DNA from: Paracoccus sediminis
GTDB taxonomy: Bacteria > Pseudomonadota > Alphaproteobacteria > Rhodobacterales > Rhodobacteraceae
DNA length: 64,000 bases
Assembly (NCBI RefSeq): GCF_900188295.1
Contig: NZ_FZNM01000002.1
Location: forward strand, 186,001 to 250,000
Reading direction: 5' to 3'
Below the pieces are notes generated by a model. It was not told the origin of the DNA and made no database searches. It worked only from the letters and a program-made list of their open reading frames with translations. The position numbers and the translations under genes were made by a program. This document shows positions 1-9,586 of the stretch, one piece after another. Each line of letters opens with the position of its first letter. The stretch's first letter is position 1.

Positions 1-81
1 GGATTTCGGCTTTATCCTTTTGTCCCCAGGCCCTACTTCAACAACATCCTTTATCTTCTTTCTTTATTAAGAAGGACTGCG
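1..81 (+). other. Leader upstream of hemJ
   Basis: No gene end can be recognised in these bases. They are pyrimidine-rich. A short inverted repeat (CTTCTT at 55-60, AAGAAG at 69-74, 8-nt loop) touches the Shine-Dalgarno AAGGA at 72-76, so a weak hairpin could partly mask the hemJ ribosome binding site. This is a small repeat and may be chance. Confidence 0.3.
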
Positions 82-525
82 ATGACCGACTGGCTGGTTC
101 CGATCTATCCCTATGCCAAGGCATTTCATGTCATGGCGGTGATGTCCTGGATGGCCGGGCTGTTCTATCTGCCAAGGCTTTTCGTCTATCACGCGGAACG
201 CGGGCAGGCGCCGGAACCGGCAGGCAGTTTTGCCGTCATGGAGGACAAGCTGCTGCGCTTGATCATGAACCCGGCCATGATCGCGACCTGGATCAGCGGG
301 CTTTGCCTGGTGCTGACGCCGGGGATCGTTGACTGGTCAATGATCTGGCCCTGGACCAAGGCCGCCTGCGTTCTGGCGATGACCTGGTTTCACAGGTGGT
401 GCGCCGGCCAGCGGCGTATCCTGCTGGCGGGCCGGGGACAGTCCGGCCGCCGTTATCGCATGATGAACGAGGTGCCAACACTTCTGATGGTCGGGATCGT
501 GCTGTCGGTGATCGTCAAGTTCTAG
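82..525 (+). CDS. hemJ: HemJ-type protoporphyrinogen IX oxidase
   Basis: This 147-residue inner-membrane protein belongs to the HemJ (UPF0093) family, which oxidises protoporphyrinogen IX to protoporphyrin IX in bacteria lacking HemG and HemY. The family-typical start is visible: a helix with KAFHVMAVMSWMAGLFYLPR at about residues 13-32, followed by further hydrophobic helices near 60-80, 90-105 and 130-147. The conserved His of the first helix and the basic RLFVYHAE loop are present. Length matches the family. The start has AAGGA eight to ten bases upstream. It lies directly before rho, an arrangement familiar from Rhodobacterales. Assignment rests on family resemblance. Confidence 0.88.
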   Translation: MTDWLVPIYPYAKAFHVMAVMSWMAGLFYLPRLFVYHAERGQAPEPAGSFAVMEDKLLRLIMNPAMIATWISGLCLVLTPGIVDWSMIWPWTKAACVLAMTWFHRWCAGQRRILLAGRGQSGRRYRMMNEVPTLLMVGIVLSVIVKF

Positions 526-645
526 CCAAAAGATTGACTCGAACCGTCCAGGCGCTTATGTGGCGCGAAAGTCCCGCCGTCCGGCATGGGAATCCCCTGT
601 CCACCTTCCATCCAGTCGTGCCAGATCGCGCGCCACGGTGACATC

Positions 646-1917
646 ATGACCGAAGAACGTCTCAACCTTGCCGAGCTCAAGGCCAAAAGCCCGGCCGAAC
701 TGCTGTCCCTGGCCGAGGAATGGGAGATCGAGAACGCCTCGACAATGCGCAAGGGCGAGATGATGTTCTCGATTCTCAAGGAACATGCCGAGGAAGGTTT
801 CGACATCGGCGGCGACGGCGTGCTGGAGGTCGTGCAGGACGGTTTCGGCTTTCTGCGATCCACGGCGGCGAATTATCTGCCCGGTCCCGACGACATCTAT
901 GTCAGCCCGGACATGATCCGCCAGCATTCGCTGCGTACCGGCGATACGGTCGAAGGCGTGATCCGTGCACCGGGCGAAAACGAGCGTTACTTTGCCCTGA
1001 CCAAGGTGGAGCGGATCAATTTCGAGGATCCGGAAAAAGCGCGCCACAAGGTCGCGTTCGACAACCTGACCCCGCTTTATCCCGACGAGCGGTTGACCAT
1101 GGAAATCGAGGATCCGACGATCAGGGACCGTTCGGCCCGCATCATCGATCTGGTGTCGCCCATCGGCAAGGGCCAGCGGTCGCTGATCGTGGCCCCCCCG
1201 CGCACCGGCAAGACGGTGCTGTTGCAGAACATCGCCCATTCGATCGCGCGCAATCATCCGGAATGCTATTTGATCGTCCTGCTGATCGACGAACGCCCCG
1301 AGGAGGTTACCGACATGCAGCGGTCCGTCAAGGGAGAGGTTGTCTCCTCGACCTTCGACGAACCGGCCAGCCGCCATGTCGCCGTGTCGGAAATGGTGAT
1401 CGAAAAAGCCAAACGACTGGTGGAACATAAACGAGATGTTGTTATTCTTCTGGATTCCATCACAAGACTTGGTAGGGCGTTCAATACGGTCGTGCCAAGT
1501 TCGGGAAAAGTGTTGACGGGCGGCGTCGATGCGAATGCCTTGCAGCGGCCCAAACGGTTCTTCGGCGCGGCCCGCAACATCGAGGAAGGCGGATCGCTGA
1601 CCATCATCGCCACGGCCCTGATCGATACCGGATCGCGCATGGACGAGGTGATCTTCGAGGAATTCAAGGGCACGGGCAACAGCGAGATCGTCCTGGACCG
1701 CAAGGTTGCCGACAAGCGAGTCTTCCCGGCCATGGACATCCTCAAGTCCGGAACGCGAAAGGAAGAATTGCTTGTTGAACAGAAGGATCTGCAAAAAACC
1801 TATCTGCTGCGCCGAATCCTGAACCCCATGGGTACCACCGATGCCATCGAGTTCCTGATTTCGAAGCTGAAGCAGACCAAATCCAATTCGGAATTCTTCG
1901 ATTCGATGAACGCCTGA
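646..1917 (+). CDS. rho: Transcription termination factor Rho
   Basis: Rho is a hexameric RNA-dependent ATPase that ends transcription. The 423-residue protein has the N-terminal helical part ([20 protein letters not shown]), the cold-shock-like RNA-binding domain with [17 protein letters not shown] around residues 45-65, and the ATPase core with the Walker A motif PRTGKT and Walker [14 protein letters not shown]. The frame is open further upstream to an ATG at 586, but the start at 646 gives the usual length and the expected [12 protein letters not shown] beginning, so it is preferred although its ribosome site (GGTGA) is weak. It sits 120 bases after hemJ and 10 bases before mnmE. Confidence 0.97.
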   Translation: MTEERLNLAELKAKSPAELLSLAEEWEIENASTMRKGEMMFSILKEHAEEGFDIGGDGVLEVVQDGFGFLRSTAANYLPGPDDIYVSPDMIRQHSLRTGDTVEGVIRAPGENERYFALTKVERINFEDPEKARHKVAFDNLTPLYPDERLTMEIEDPTIRDRSARIIDLVSPIGKGQRSLIVAPPRTGKTVLLQNIAHSIARNHPECYLIVLLIDERPEEVTDMQRSVKGEVVSSTFDEPASRHVAVSEMVIEKAKRLVEHKRDVVILLDSITRLGRAFNTVVPSSGKVLTGGVDANALQRPKRFFGAARNIEEGGSLTIIATALIDTGSRMDEVIFEEFKGTGNSEIVLDRKVADKRVFPAMDILKSGTRKEELLVEQKDLQKTYLLRRILNPMGTTDAIEFLISKLKQTKSNSEFFDSMNA

Positions 1918-1927
1918 CGAGACCCTT

Positions 1928-3193
1928 ATGGAACTGATCTTTGCCGAAGCCACCCCGCCTGGGCGGGGTGGCGTTTCCATTCTTCGCATCAGCGGCGACG
2001 GAGCCAGATCCCTCGCCGAGCGGCTGGCAGGGCCTTTGCCTCAGCCGCGTCACGCCTATTTCCGCAAGATTGTCGTGAATGGGGAAATGCTGGACCAGGG
2101 GTTGGTCATCTGGTTCGAATCCGGGCAAAGTTTCACGGGCGAGGAGGTGGCCGAGCTTCAATTGCACGGCGCGCCCGTGATTTTTCGACGCATGCACCAG
2201 ATCCTTTTCTCGCAAGGGTTGCGCCTGGCCGAAGCCGGGGAATTCACACGCCGGGCGTTCTTAAACGGCCGGATGGATCTGTCCGAAATTGAGGGGCTTG
2301 GAGATCTTCTGAGCGCCGAAACCGAATCGCAACGCTTGATGGCCCTTCGGACAAGCAACGGCGAACTTGCCCGCAAGGCGGATGATTGGCGAACGCTGCT
2401 GATCAGGGCGGGAGCCTTGGTGGAAAGCAGCGTCGATTTTGCCGATGAAGATGTGCCCGACGATGTCCCGCTGGAGGTATTCGACCTGCTGGCGCGATTT
2501 CGGGACGAGCTGGACTGCCAGATCAACGGCTATGGTGCGGCCGAACGGATCAGAAATGGCTTCGAGGTGGCCATTGTCGGACCGCCGAATGCCGGCAAGT
2601 CCAGTCTGCTGAACCGTATTGCACGACGCGACGTGGCCCTGGTTTCGGACATGGCGGGCACCACCCGAGACATCATCGAATTGCGGCTTGACCTGCGGGG
2701 GCTGGCTGTCACGATGCTGGACACGGCAGGATTGCGCGAGACGCAGGATGGCATTGAAGGCCTTGGAATTGAACGCGCCCGATCACGGGCAGCGGCTGCG
2801 GATCTGAGGGTTCATTTGTCTTTGGACGGGAACGTGGACGGAGCACTGTGGCATCCAGAGGATCTGATCGTCGCCAGCAAAGCGGACTTGGGATTTACCG
2901 GCATCGGCCTGGCTGTATCGTCGCTGACCGGACAGGGTCTTGATCGCATGTTGGACGTTGTTTTCGAAAAGCTGTCGCATATGGCAGCGGGCGCACAGTT
3001 GGTAAGCCATGAACGACAGCTTGCTGCATTGACCGATGCCCGGGCGGCCTTGACGATCGATTCCAAACTTCCTGCGGAATTGATCGCGGAATCCATTCGT
3101 AATGCCTCAACGTCGTTGGATCGTTTGCTTGGCAGAATCGGCGCAGAGGATTATCTGGATGTGATCTTCACATCATTCTGCATTGGGAAGTAG
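1928..3193 (+). CDS. mnmE: tRNA uridine-5-carboxymethylaminomethyl modification GTPase MnmE
   Basis: MnmE works with MnmG to build the cmnm5 or related modification on wobble U34 of tRNAs. The 421-residue protein shows the N-terminal tetrahydrofolate-binding domain (ATPPGRGG at residues 8-15), a helical domain, and an inserted GTPase domain with GPPNAGKS (G1), DMAGTTRD (G2), DTAGLRE (G3) and ASKAD (G4). It ends in FCIGK, the family's C-terminal catalytic Cys motif. It is somewhat shorter than the roughly 450 residues of E. coli MnmE. Its stop directly abuts the GTG start of mnmG, so the two partner proteins are made from adjacent, probably co-translated cistrons. Confidence 0.96.
   Translation: MELIFAEATPPGRGGVSILRISGDGARSLAERLAGPLPQPRHAYFRKIVVNGEMLDQGLVIWFESGQSFTGEEVAELQLHGAPVIFRRMHQILFSQGLRLAEAGEFTRRAFLNGRMDLSEIEGLGDLLSAETESQRLMALRTSNGELARKADDWRTLLIRAGALVESSVDFADEDVPDDVPLEVFDLLARFRDELDCQINGYGAAERIRNGFEVAIVGPPNAGKSSLLNRIARRDVALVSDMAGTTRDIIELRLDLRGLAVTMLDTAGLRETQDGIEGLGIERARSRAAAADLRVHLSLDGNVDGALWHPEDLIVASKADLGFTGIGLAVSSLTGQGLDRMLDVVFEKLSHMAAGAQLVSHERQLAALTDARAALTIDSKLPAELIAESIRNASTSLDRLLGRIGAEDYLDVIFTSFCIGK
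1949..1972 (+). terminator. Perfect 11-bp hairpin inside the mnmE start region
   Basis: GCCACCCCGCC at 1949-1959 and GGCGGGGTGGC at 1962-1972 pair perfectly around a 2-base spacer, followed by GTTTCC. It lies 32 bases after the rho stop, inside codons 8-15 of mnmE. It could terminate or attenuate rho transcripts or slow early translation of mnmE. It may instead be a by-product of coding a conserved Pro/Gly/Arg-rich motif with GC-rich codons. Confidence 0.4.
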
Positions 3194-5062
3194 GTGTTTC
3201 ACGTGAAACAATATGATGTGGTCGTCATCGGTGCGGGTCATGCTGGACTGGAGGCCGCGTCGGCCTCGGCCCGCGTTGGGGCGAAGACTGCGCTTGTCAC
3301 CATGCGCAACACCGATATCGGAACCCTGTCCTGCAATCCCGCGATTGGTGGACTGGGCAAGGGGCATCTGGTCCGAGAGATCGATGCCCTTGATGGCCTC
3401 ATGGGACGTGTTGCCGATGCTGCTGGCATCCAATTCCGATTGCTGAACAGAAAAAAAGGACCGGCAGTTCAAGGACCCCGCGCGCAGATGGATCGGGGGA
3501 TCTATCGTCAGGCTGCTTTCAAGGCGGTCTCGGCAATCGCTTCCCTTGATATCGTGATGGGAGAGGTATCGAGCCTCATGGGGAATGACGCCGCCGTTAC
3601 GGGCATCGTCCTTCAGGACGGGACGATCATCCCGTCAGCGGCTGTGATACTTACGGCAGGCACATTTCTGAATGGCGTGATCCATATCGGTGATGTCACC
3701 AAGCCGGCCGGGCGTTGGGGCAATGACGCATCCAATTCCCTGGCCGCAAGCCTTCGCAAATATGACTTACCCTTGGGCCGCCTGAAGACCGGCACCCCGC
3801 CCCGGCTGGATGGTCGGACGATCGATTGGGACCGGCTTGAAATGCAGCAAGGCGATGACACGCCGGTGCTTTTTTCCTATCTGAGCCAGGGAATTCAGGC
3901 AAGACAGATCGCCTGCGGTATCACCCATACCAACGTCCGAACCCATGACGTGATTAGTCGGAACCTCTCTCGCTCGGCGATGTACGGTGGTCATATTGCT
4001 GGTCGGGGGCCACGGTATTGCCCGTCCATCGAGGACAAAGTAGTTCGTTTCTCTGACAAGGATTCTCACCAGATTTTTCTTGAACCTGAAGGATTGGACG
4101 ATCACACCGTCTATCCCAACGGGATTTCAACCTCGTTGCCAGCGGATGTCCAAGCGGAATATGTAAGCACAATCAATGGCTTGGAACAGGCTGTGATCCT
4201 TCAGCCGGGTTACGCCGTGGAATATGATTATGTGGATCCCCGTTCTCTTGATGCGACCTTGCGGCTAAGGTCGATATCGGGTCTGTATCTGGCTGGGCAG
4301 ATCAATGGGACAACGGGATACGAGGAGGCAGCGGCCCAAGGTCTTGTCGCGGGGTTGAATGCTGCCTTTTCAGCCACGGGTCGGGACAGCGTTATCTTTA
4401 GCCGAACAGAGAGCTATATCGGCGTGATGATCGATGATCTGACGACGCATGGGGTCACCGAACCCTATCGGATGTTCACCTCCAGGGCGGAATTCCGGTT
4501 GTGTCTTCGCGCTGACAATGCCGATCAGCGGCTGACTCCTTTGGGCAAAAAGCTGGGTTGTATCGGCAAAGATCGGTTGGATGCTTTTACGGAACGTCAG
4601 GAAAAATACGAAAACGCTCGCGCCAAGCTGGAGACTGCAACCTTTACGCCCTCGGTATTGCTGAGGACGGGGATCTCTGTCAGACAGGATGGGCAGATGC
4701 GTTCCGTGTTTGGACTGATGGGCCAACCGGATATCGGCCAGCATCAACTGGAACATCTTTTCCCAGAAATCAAAGACATTGAAGACCAAACGCTTCGGCA
4801 AATTGCAAATGATGCCCTGTATCATCAGTATATGGATCGGCAGACAAGGGACGCGCAAATGCTGCGCGAGGATGAATCAATCGTTCTGCCAAGCGATCTG
4901 GATTACTCCAGCCTCGCTGGATTGTCGCATGAGTTGAGGGGCAAGTTGATTGCCCACCAGCCGGCCAATCTTGCCGCCGCCGCCCGAATCGAAGGAATGA
5001 CTCCGGCTGCTCTGACCCTGCTGGTGGCTGCCAGTCGTTCGCGGTCAAGGCGGCAAGCATGA
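3194..5062 (+). CDS. mnmG: tRNA uridine-5-carboxymethylaminomethyl modification enzyme MnmG (GidA)
   Basis: MnmG is the FAD-dependent partner of MnmE in U34 tRNA modification. The 622-residue protein has the FAD-binding motif [13 protein letters not shown] near residues 9-21, the [12 protein letters not shown] segment that carries a catalytic Cys, and the family-length C-terminal helical domain for MnmE contact. The start is GTG immediately after the mnmE stop; GGGAAG upstream serves as ribosome site. The first codons are part of a perfect parS palindrome. The stop overlaps the rsmG start (ATGA). Confidence 0.97.
   Translation: MFHVKQYDVVVIGAGHAGLEAASASARVGAKTALVTMRNTDIGTLSCNPAIGGLGKGHLVREIDALDGLMGRVADAAGIQFRLLNRKKGPAVQGPRAQMDRGIYRQAAFKAVSAIASLDIVMGEVSSLMGNDAAVTGIVLQDGTIIPSAAVILTAGTFLNGVIHIGDVTKPAGRWGNDASNSLAASLRKYDLPLGRLKTGTPPRLDGRTIDWDRLEMQQGDDTPVLFSYLSQGIQARQIACGITHTNVRTHDVISRNLSRSAMYGGHIAGRGPRYCPSIEDKVVRFSDKDSHQIFLEPEGLDDHTVYPNGISTSLPADVQAEYVSTINGLEQAVILQPGYAVEYDYVDPRSLDATLRLRSISGLYLAGQINGTTGYEEAAAQGLVAGLNAAFSATGRDSVIFSRTESYIGVMIDDLTTHGVTEPYRMFTSRAEFRLCLRADNADQRLTPLGKKLGCIGKDRLDAFTERQEKYENARAKLETATFTPSVLLRTGISVRQDGQMRSVFGLMGQPDIGQHQLEHLFPEIKDIEDQTLRQIANDALYHQYMDRQTRDAQMLREDESIVLPSDLDYSSLAGLSHELRGKLIAHQPANLAAAARIEGMTPAALTLLVAASRSRSRRQA
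3195..3210. promoter_or_regulatory. parS: parS centromere site 1 (ParB binding)
   Basis: TGTTTCACGTGAAACA is a perfect 16-base palindrome identical to the broadly conserved bacterial parS consensus. ParB binds it and spreads, and ParA then drives origin segregation. It overlaps the mnmG start codon and encodes the residues Phe-His-Val-Lys. It lies about 3.2 kb upstream of parB. Confidence 0.95.
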
Positions 5063-5655
5063 TTGTTTCACGTGAAACATCGGACCGCCTAGAGTTGTAT
5101 GGACAGTTGCTGACGCGATGGAACGAACGGATCAATCTGGTCAGTTCAGCCACCATCGCCGATTTGCAGACCCGCCACATTGGTGATTGCTTGCAGCTTG
5201 TCGAACTCAACGATGCTAAAATCGGAACCTGGGTGGACTTTGGAAGTGGCGGAGGTCTTCCCGGAATGGTCCTGGCCATTGCCATGGCTGACACCGACAT
5301 GCAATTTCTTCTGGTTGAAAGCGATCGACGCAAGTCGGCGTTTCTGCAAACGGTGGTTCGGGAAACCGGCCTGAAAAGATGCACGGTCATTGCCGACCGG
5401 ATCGAGAATCTGCCTCCATTGAACGCGTATCGTGCTAGCGCGCGTGCCCTTGCCCCATTGTCGCAGCTTGTGGCATATCTGCATTTGCACATGGCACCGA
5501 CCGGAAAGGCATATTTGATGAAAGGCCGTCGCTGGCAGTCTGAGGTAAAGGACGCCGAAATCGATTGGCGTTTCGATTATGCTTCTCATTCCAGCAAGAC
5601 CGAAGAAGGTGCGGCGATCTTGGAAATAAGCGGAGTGTCACATGGCACAGTATAG
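5059..5655 (+). CDS. rsmG: 16S rRNA (guanine-N7) methyltransferase RsmG (GidB)
   Basis: RsmG methylates N7 of a guanine in the 530 loop of 16S rRNA (G527 in E. coli numbering) using S-adenosylmethionine. The 198-residue protein carries the SAM-binding glycine-rich segment [18 protein letters not shown] around residues 55-72 and the family motifs NLVSS and [13 protein letters not shown]. The start ATG overlaps the mnmG stop by four bases and is followed at once by a parS palindrome. The 3' end overlaps parA by 14 bases, so mnmE to parB probably form one transcript. Confidence 0.95.
   Translation: MIVSRETSDRLELYGQLLTRWNERINLVSSATIADLQTRHIGDCLQLVELNDAKIGTWVDFGSGGGLPGMVLAIAMADTDMQFLLVESDRRKSAFLQTVVRETGLKRCTVIADRIENLPPLNAYRASARALAPLSQLVAYLHLHMAPTGKAYLMKGRRWQSEVKDAEIDWRFDYASHSSKTEEGAAILEISGVSHGTV
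5064..5079. promoter_or_regulatory. parS: parS centromere site 2 (ParB binding)
   Basis: A second perfect TGTTTCACGTGAAACA, 1,869 bases after the first, sits on codons 2-7 of rsmG and encodes Val-Ser-Arg-Glu-Thr. No third exact copy was noticed in the window. Confidence 0.95.
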
Positions 5656-6427
5656 CATCGTCGCAATTGCCAACCAAAAGGGCGGGGTAGGGAAGACCAC
5701 CACCGCGATCAACCTTGGCGCCGCGCTTGCGATGGATGGTCGGCGGACGATCTTGATCGACCTCGATCCTCAGGGAAATGCATCGACCGGCTTGGGGATC
5801 GATATTGGACAGCGCCATCACACTGTCTATGATCTTTTGGCGGGGCCTGAGACATTGTCCGAATGCATTGTGCCGACCCGGATACCAAACCTGAGCATCG
5901 TTCCGGCAACGTCGGATTTGTCGTCCGCCGATGTGGACCTGGCCCAAGCCAAGGATCGGACCCAGTTGTTGCGCCGAAAACTGGGCGACGCTCCGGAGGG
6001 CGCGGTGATCCTGATCGACTGCCCACCGGCCTTGGGGTTGCTGACAGTCAACGCCATGATCGCGGCGGATGCGGTTCTTGTCCCTTTGCAGGCAGAGTTC
6101 TATGCCCTAGAGGGCCTGTCGCAGCTTTTGACGACCGTAAGGCATGTCCGGCAAAGCGGGAATCCCGACTTGCGTATAAATGGTGTCTTGCTGACCATGT
6201 CAGATTACCGCAACAACCTGTCCCAGCAGGTCGAAGCGGATGCGCGGGCCACCTTGGGGGATCTGGTCTTTCCGACGGTCATTCCCCGGAACGTCCGGGT
6301 CTCCGAGGCGCCGTCCTTCGCGCAGCCCGTCCTGCTTTACGATCCGAGTTCCAAGGGAAGCCTTGCTTATCGCAAGTTCGCCGCCGAATTTGCCGTTCGC
6401 CTGAAACCTGCAAAAGAGGAAGCGTGA
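5642..6427 (+). CDS. parA: Chromosome partitioning ATPase ParA (Soj)
   Basis: ParA is a dimerising, DNA-binding ATPase that moves ParB-parS complexes. The 261-residue protein begins with the deviant Walker A motif NQKGGVGKTTTAINLG at about residues 10-25, then has IDLDPQGNASTG and the Walker B-like ILIDCPP. Length and motifs match chromosomal ParA and not the longer plasmid form with an HTH domain. It overlaps rsmG and its stop overlaps the parB start (one shared base), indicating coupled synthesis. Confidence 0.96.
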   Translation: MAQYSIVAIANQKGGVGKTTTAINLGAALAMDGRRTILIDLDPQGNASTGLGIDIGQRHHTVYDLLAGPETLSECIVPTRIPNLSIVPATSDLSSADVDLAQAKDRTQLLRRKLGDAPEGAVILIDCPPALGLLTVNAMIAADAVLVPLQAEFYALEGLSQLLTTVRHVRQSGNPDLRINGVLLTMSDYRNNLSQQVEADARATLGDLVFPTVIPRNVRVSEAPSFAQPVLLYDPSSKGSLAYRKFAAEFAVRLKPAKEEA

Positions 6428-7326
6428 TGTCCGATAACAAACTGGCAAAGCGTGGATTGGGTCGGGGACTTTCAGCCTTGATGGCGGATCTGGATCTGGA
6501 TGGGCCGGTCGATGCAAAGCCTGTAAAGGATCGGACCTTGGTGCCGATCGAGCAGATCATTGCCAATCCTGACCAGCCGCGCCGCAGTTTCGACCAGACG
6601 GCCTTGCAGGAACTAGCGGAATCGCTGCGTCAGCGGGGCGTCTTGCAGCCCTTGATCGTTCGCAGGCATCCCAAGGACGAGGGGTTGTATCAGATCGTCG
6701 CCGGTGAGCGTCGTTGGCGTGCGGCGCAGATGGCCCAACTGCATGAATTGCCAGTCATCATTCGCGATCTGTCGGATACCGAAGTGCTGGAAGTGGCGAT
6801 CATCGAAAACATTCAGCGGGCCGATCTGAATGCTATCGAGGAGGCCTCTTCCTTTCGGCAGTTGATGGACCGTTTCGGGCATACCCAGGAAAAACTGGCC
6901 GAAGCCTTGAACAAGAGCCGCAGCCATATCGCGAACCTGTTGCGTCTTCTCAACCTGCCGGAACAGGTTCAGGACCACTTGAAGGAAGGAAAGCTGACCC
7001 AAGGTCACGCACGGGCATTGATTACCGCGGATAATCCCACAGCCTTAGCGCGTCGGGTTATCGAACAAGGCCTTTCGGTGCGCGAAACCGAAGACATGGT
7101 GCGCAGTCAAGGCAGATCGGCACTAGACGGAAAACCCGGCAAAAGGCGGCAGACGGACAAAGATGCCGATACCAGGACGCTCGAGGCCGATCTTTCCGCC
7201 CAACTGAAAATGGCCGTGACAATCGACCATGCATCAGGTGGCTCTGGCATTGTGAATATCGCCTATGCCAATTTGGACGATCTGGAACGCTTGTGCCAGA
7301 TTCTCGGTGCCGCACCGAAAGGTTAA
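6427..7326 (+). CDS. parB: Chromosome partitioning protein ParB (Spo0J), CTPase
   Basis: ParB binds parS, uses CTP to clamp and slide on DNA, and recruits ParA. The 299-residue protein has the typical N-terminal GLGRGLSALM, the arginine patch region with NPDQPRR, the CTP-binding GERRWRAAQMA segment, and a helix-turn-helix (EALNKSRSHIANLLRLLNLP) followed by a C-terminal dimerisation domain. The frame is open upstream inside parA, but the ATG at 6427 gives the family start (MSDNKLAKRGLGRG) and couples to the parA stop. Confidence 0.97.
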   Translation: MSDNKLAKRGLGRGLSALMADLDLDGPVDAKPVKDRTLVPIEQIIANPDQPRRSFDQTALQELAESLRQRGVLQPLIVRRHPKDEGLYQIVAGERRWRAAQMAQLHELPVIIRDLSDTEVLEVAIIENIQRADLNAIEEASSFRQLMDRFGHTQEKLAEALNKSRSHIANLLRLLNLPEQVQDHLKEGKLTQGHARALITADNPTALARRVIEQGLSVRETEDMVRSQGRSALDGKPGKRRQTDKDADTRTLEADLSAQLKMAVTIDHASGGSGIVNIAYANLDDLERLCQILGAAPKG

Positions 7327-7375
7327 TGATACAAGTTATTGATTAATATTAATAAAATTATCGTAGATTGCATTA

Positions 7376-7396
7376 CAGGCCGGATCGACCGGCCTG
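7376..7396. terminator. Hairpin between convergent parB and the oxidoreductase operon
   Basis: CAGGCCGG (7376-7383) and CCGGCCTG (7389-7396) form a perfect 8-base stem with loop ATCGA. It lies in the gap between two converging genes, so it could terminate both. The preceding 50 bases (7327-7375) are strikingly AT-rich for this window. No long U-tract follows on the plus strand. Confidence 0.5.
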
Positions 7397-7405
7397 CCGC
7401 ATCGT

Positions 7406-9586
7406 TCATGCTCTTGCTTCAAGACCAGCGATGATCTTGTCGGGCGTAGCAGGCAGGTCGCGGACCCTGATACCACATGCGTTGTGGATCGCGTTCAAGA
7501 CCGCTGCTCCTGCGCCGCAGATGCCAAGTTCACCCAGGCCCTTGGCTTGCAGCGGGCCGACATAGGCATCCCTTTCCGACAGGAAATGCACCTCGAGACC
7601 CGGAACATCGGCATGGCAGGGAATATGATATTCGGCTAGGTCGCGGCTGACGGCATGTCCGTCACGGGAATCGTGTTCCATCGCTTCGGTCAGGGCGATG
7701 CCAATGCCGAAGGTCATTCCGCCCAGGCATTGCGATCGCGCGGTTTTCTCGTTCAAGACCCGCCCGCAGGCAAAGACGCCCATCATGCGGCGCACACGAA
7801 CTTCTCCGGTCCACCGATTGACGGCAACCTCGGCCCAGTGGCTGCCCCAGGTCGCTTGGCGGACGGACTTTTCGGTCTTGCCCGGTTCCAGATGACCTTC
7901 GCCGGTCAGGCTGCCGTCAATCAGTTCGGACAAGGATCTGGCGATGTTTCCGGCGCGGGCCATGCCATTCTGCAAGGTCAAGTCCGGTTCATCGCAACCC
8001 ATTGCCTTGGCGATCTGGCGGCGAATGTCCTCGCAGGCCAGATAGACGGAATTGCCGCTGGAGGCGGCGCCAAAGGATCCTCCGGACCCGGACGATGGCG
8101 GAAAATCGGTGTCGCCCAATTTGACCTCGACCCGATCCACCGGAAGGCCAAGCATTTCCCCGGCAAGTTGACCCAGTATCGTATAGGTTCCGGTGCCGAT
8201 GTCGGTCATGTCTGTTTCCACGATGGCCTGGCCGTTCTGAAGCAGCGTGACCTTGGCGCGGGATTCGACCAGCATGTTGACCCGGACCGCGGTGGCCATT
8301 CCCATGCCGATCAACCATTCGCCCTCGGCGCGTTGTCCGTTAGGGCGGCGGTCGGACCAACCGAACCGTTGCGCGCCGTCGCGCAGGGCTTCCGCCAGCT
8401 TGTGGCTGGAAAACGGACGGCCGGTGACAGGCTCATCCTCGGGAATGTTGCGCAAGCGCAACTCGACCGGATCGATGTCGGCAGCCTCGGCCAGTTCGTC
8501 CATGGCGCATTCGAAGACGGTGACACCGACGGCTTCCCCCGGCGCGCGGACCGAACCGGCGCAACCGCGATGAATGCGGGCGACCGCATGAACGATCTGC
8601 CGGTGGGCAGCCTCATAGGTGAACGGCGTGGCCTGGGTGACGGGCTCGGAAAATTCGCTGCCCGGCAGGTTCGACACCAGAACGTCATGCCCGATGCCTG
8701 TCAGCCGTCCGTCGGGATCGCAGGCAAGGCGGACACGCTGGCGGGTTTCGGACCGGCGATGCGCCAGATCAAAGACCTGCTGCCGCGTCATGGAGACCTG
8801 AACCGGGCGGTTCAGTTCCTTGGCGGCAATGGCGGCGGCGACCGCTTCGGCATTGATCCCCAGCTTGGATCCGAAGCCGCCCCCGACATAAGGCGCCAGC
8901 AGCCGCAGCTTGCTGGCGCGGATGCCAAGCGCGTCGGCCATTTGCGCCCGGTTCGACGACAGCATCTGCAATCCGGCCCGAATTGTCACGCGGTCGCCAT
9001 CCCATTGCGCGATGGCCGCATGAGGTTCCATGGCCGCCGCCCCATGGGACGGCGTGTGCCAGACCGCATCGACGCTGACGGCCGCAGTCGCCATGGCCCG
9101 ATCCAGATCGCCGGCCGATGCCTGTTTCTGCGGCGGCAGTTCCGGCGTAACCGCATCGGGATTCACCGGAACGTCCTCGGCCGCATAGCGCACCATCAGG
9201 TTCTGCGCCGCATGGGTCGCGGCCTCGAAAGTGTCGGCGACGACCAAGGCTATGGCCTGACCCATGTATTCGACCTGATCGGGACCGGATTTCGGGGCCT
9301 TTTGCGCCTGACCCTGCGCGGCATAGCGCACCATCCGTTTGTCCTGGATCACCGCAAGGGCGCCGGGGGCGTCGCCGATGTCCAGCACCTTGCCTGCCGG
9401 AACCGAGGCTTGGACCAGAACGCCATAGGCCAGGTTCGCGGGCCGGGCCTCGGCGGCATAGGCGGCGCGGCCGGATACCTTCAGCGGCCCTTCCAGGCGG
9501 TTCAGCGGCTGCCCCAGCACGCCTTGCGCCATGTGATCCAGCCTGTCGTCATGGTTCGGGCCATCGACCCGCAGATGCCGTGTCAT
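7406..9586 (-). CDS. Aldehyde/xanthine oxidoreductase, molybdopterin-binding large subunit
   Basis: This is the molybdenum-cofactor catalytic subunit of a three-subunit oxidoreductase of the xanthine oxidase family, closest in organisation to PaoABC (periplasmic aldehyde oxidoreductase). The 726-residue protein has the cofactor-binding signatures [13 protein letters not shown] and [13 protein letters not shown], and ends with [11 protein letters not shown], where Glu686 is the expected catalytic glutamate. The start at 9586 overlaps the stop of the upstream FAD subunit (ATGA); the longer open frame is not used because the family begins here. No signal peptide is visible. Substrate cannot be told from sequence; aldehydes or N-heterocycles are both possible. 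Confidence 0.9.
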   Translation of the reverse strand: MTRHLRVDGPNHDDRLDHMAQGVLGQPLNRLEGPLKVSGRAAYAAEARPANLAYGVLVQASVPAGKVLDIGDAPGALAVIQDKRMVRYAAQGQAQKAPKSGPDQVEYMGQAIALVVADTFEAATHAAQNLMVRYAAEDVPVNPDAVTPELPPQKQASAGDLDRAMATAAVSVDAVWHTPSHGAAAMEPHAAIAQWDGDRVTIRAGLQMLSSNRAQMADALGIRASKLRLLAPYVGGGFGSKLGINAEAVAAAIAAKELNRPVQVSMTRQQVFDLAHRRSETRQRVRLACDPDGRLTGIGHDVLVSNLPGSEFSEPVTQATPFTYEAAHRQIVHAVARIHRGCAGSVRAPGEAVGVTVFECAMDELAEAADIDPVELRLRNIPEDEPVTGRPFSSHKLAEALRDGAQRFGWSDRRPNGQRAEGEWLIGMGMATAVRVNMLVESRAKVTLLQNGQAIVETDMTDIGTGTYTILGQLAGEMLGLPVDRVEVKLGDTDFPPSSGSGGSFGAASSGNSVYLACEDIRRQIAKAMGCDEPDLTLQNGMARAGNIARSLSELIDGSLTGEGHLEPGKTEKSVRQATWGSHWAEVAVNRWTGEVRVRRMMGVFACGRVLNEKTARSQCLGGMTFGIGIALTEAMEHDSRDGHAVSRDLAEYHIPCHADVPGLEVHFLSERDAYVGPLQAKGLGELGICGAGAAVLNAIHNACGIRVRDLPATPDKIIAGLEARA

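Noticed and set aside
556-1989. 477-codon open frame antisense to rho
   Set aside because: It mirrors the codon periodicity of rho, has no family motifs and covers the conserved rho gene completely.
7327-7375. AT-rich patch considered as a replication origin or DnaA-box cluster
   Set aside because: Only about 50 bases, no TTATCCACA-like boxes, and it lies between converging genes where a terminator fits better.
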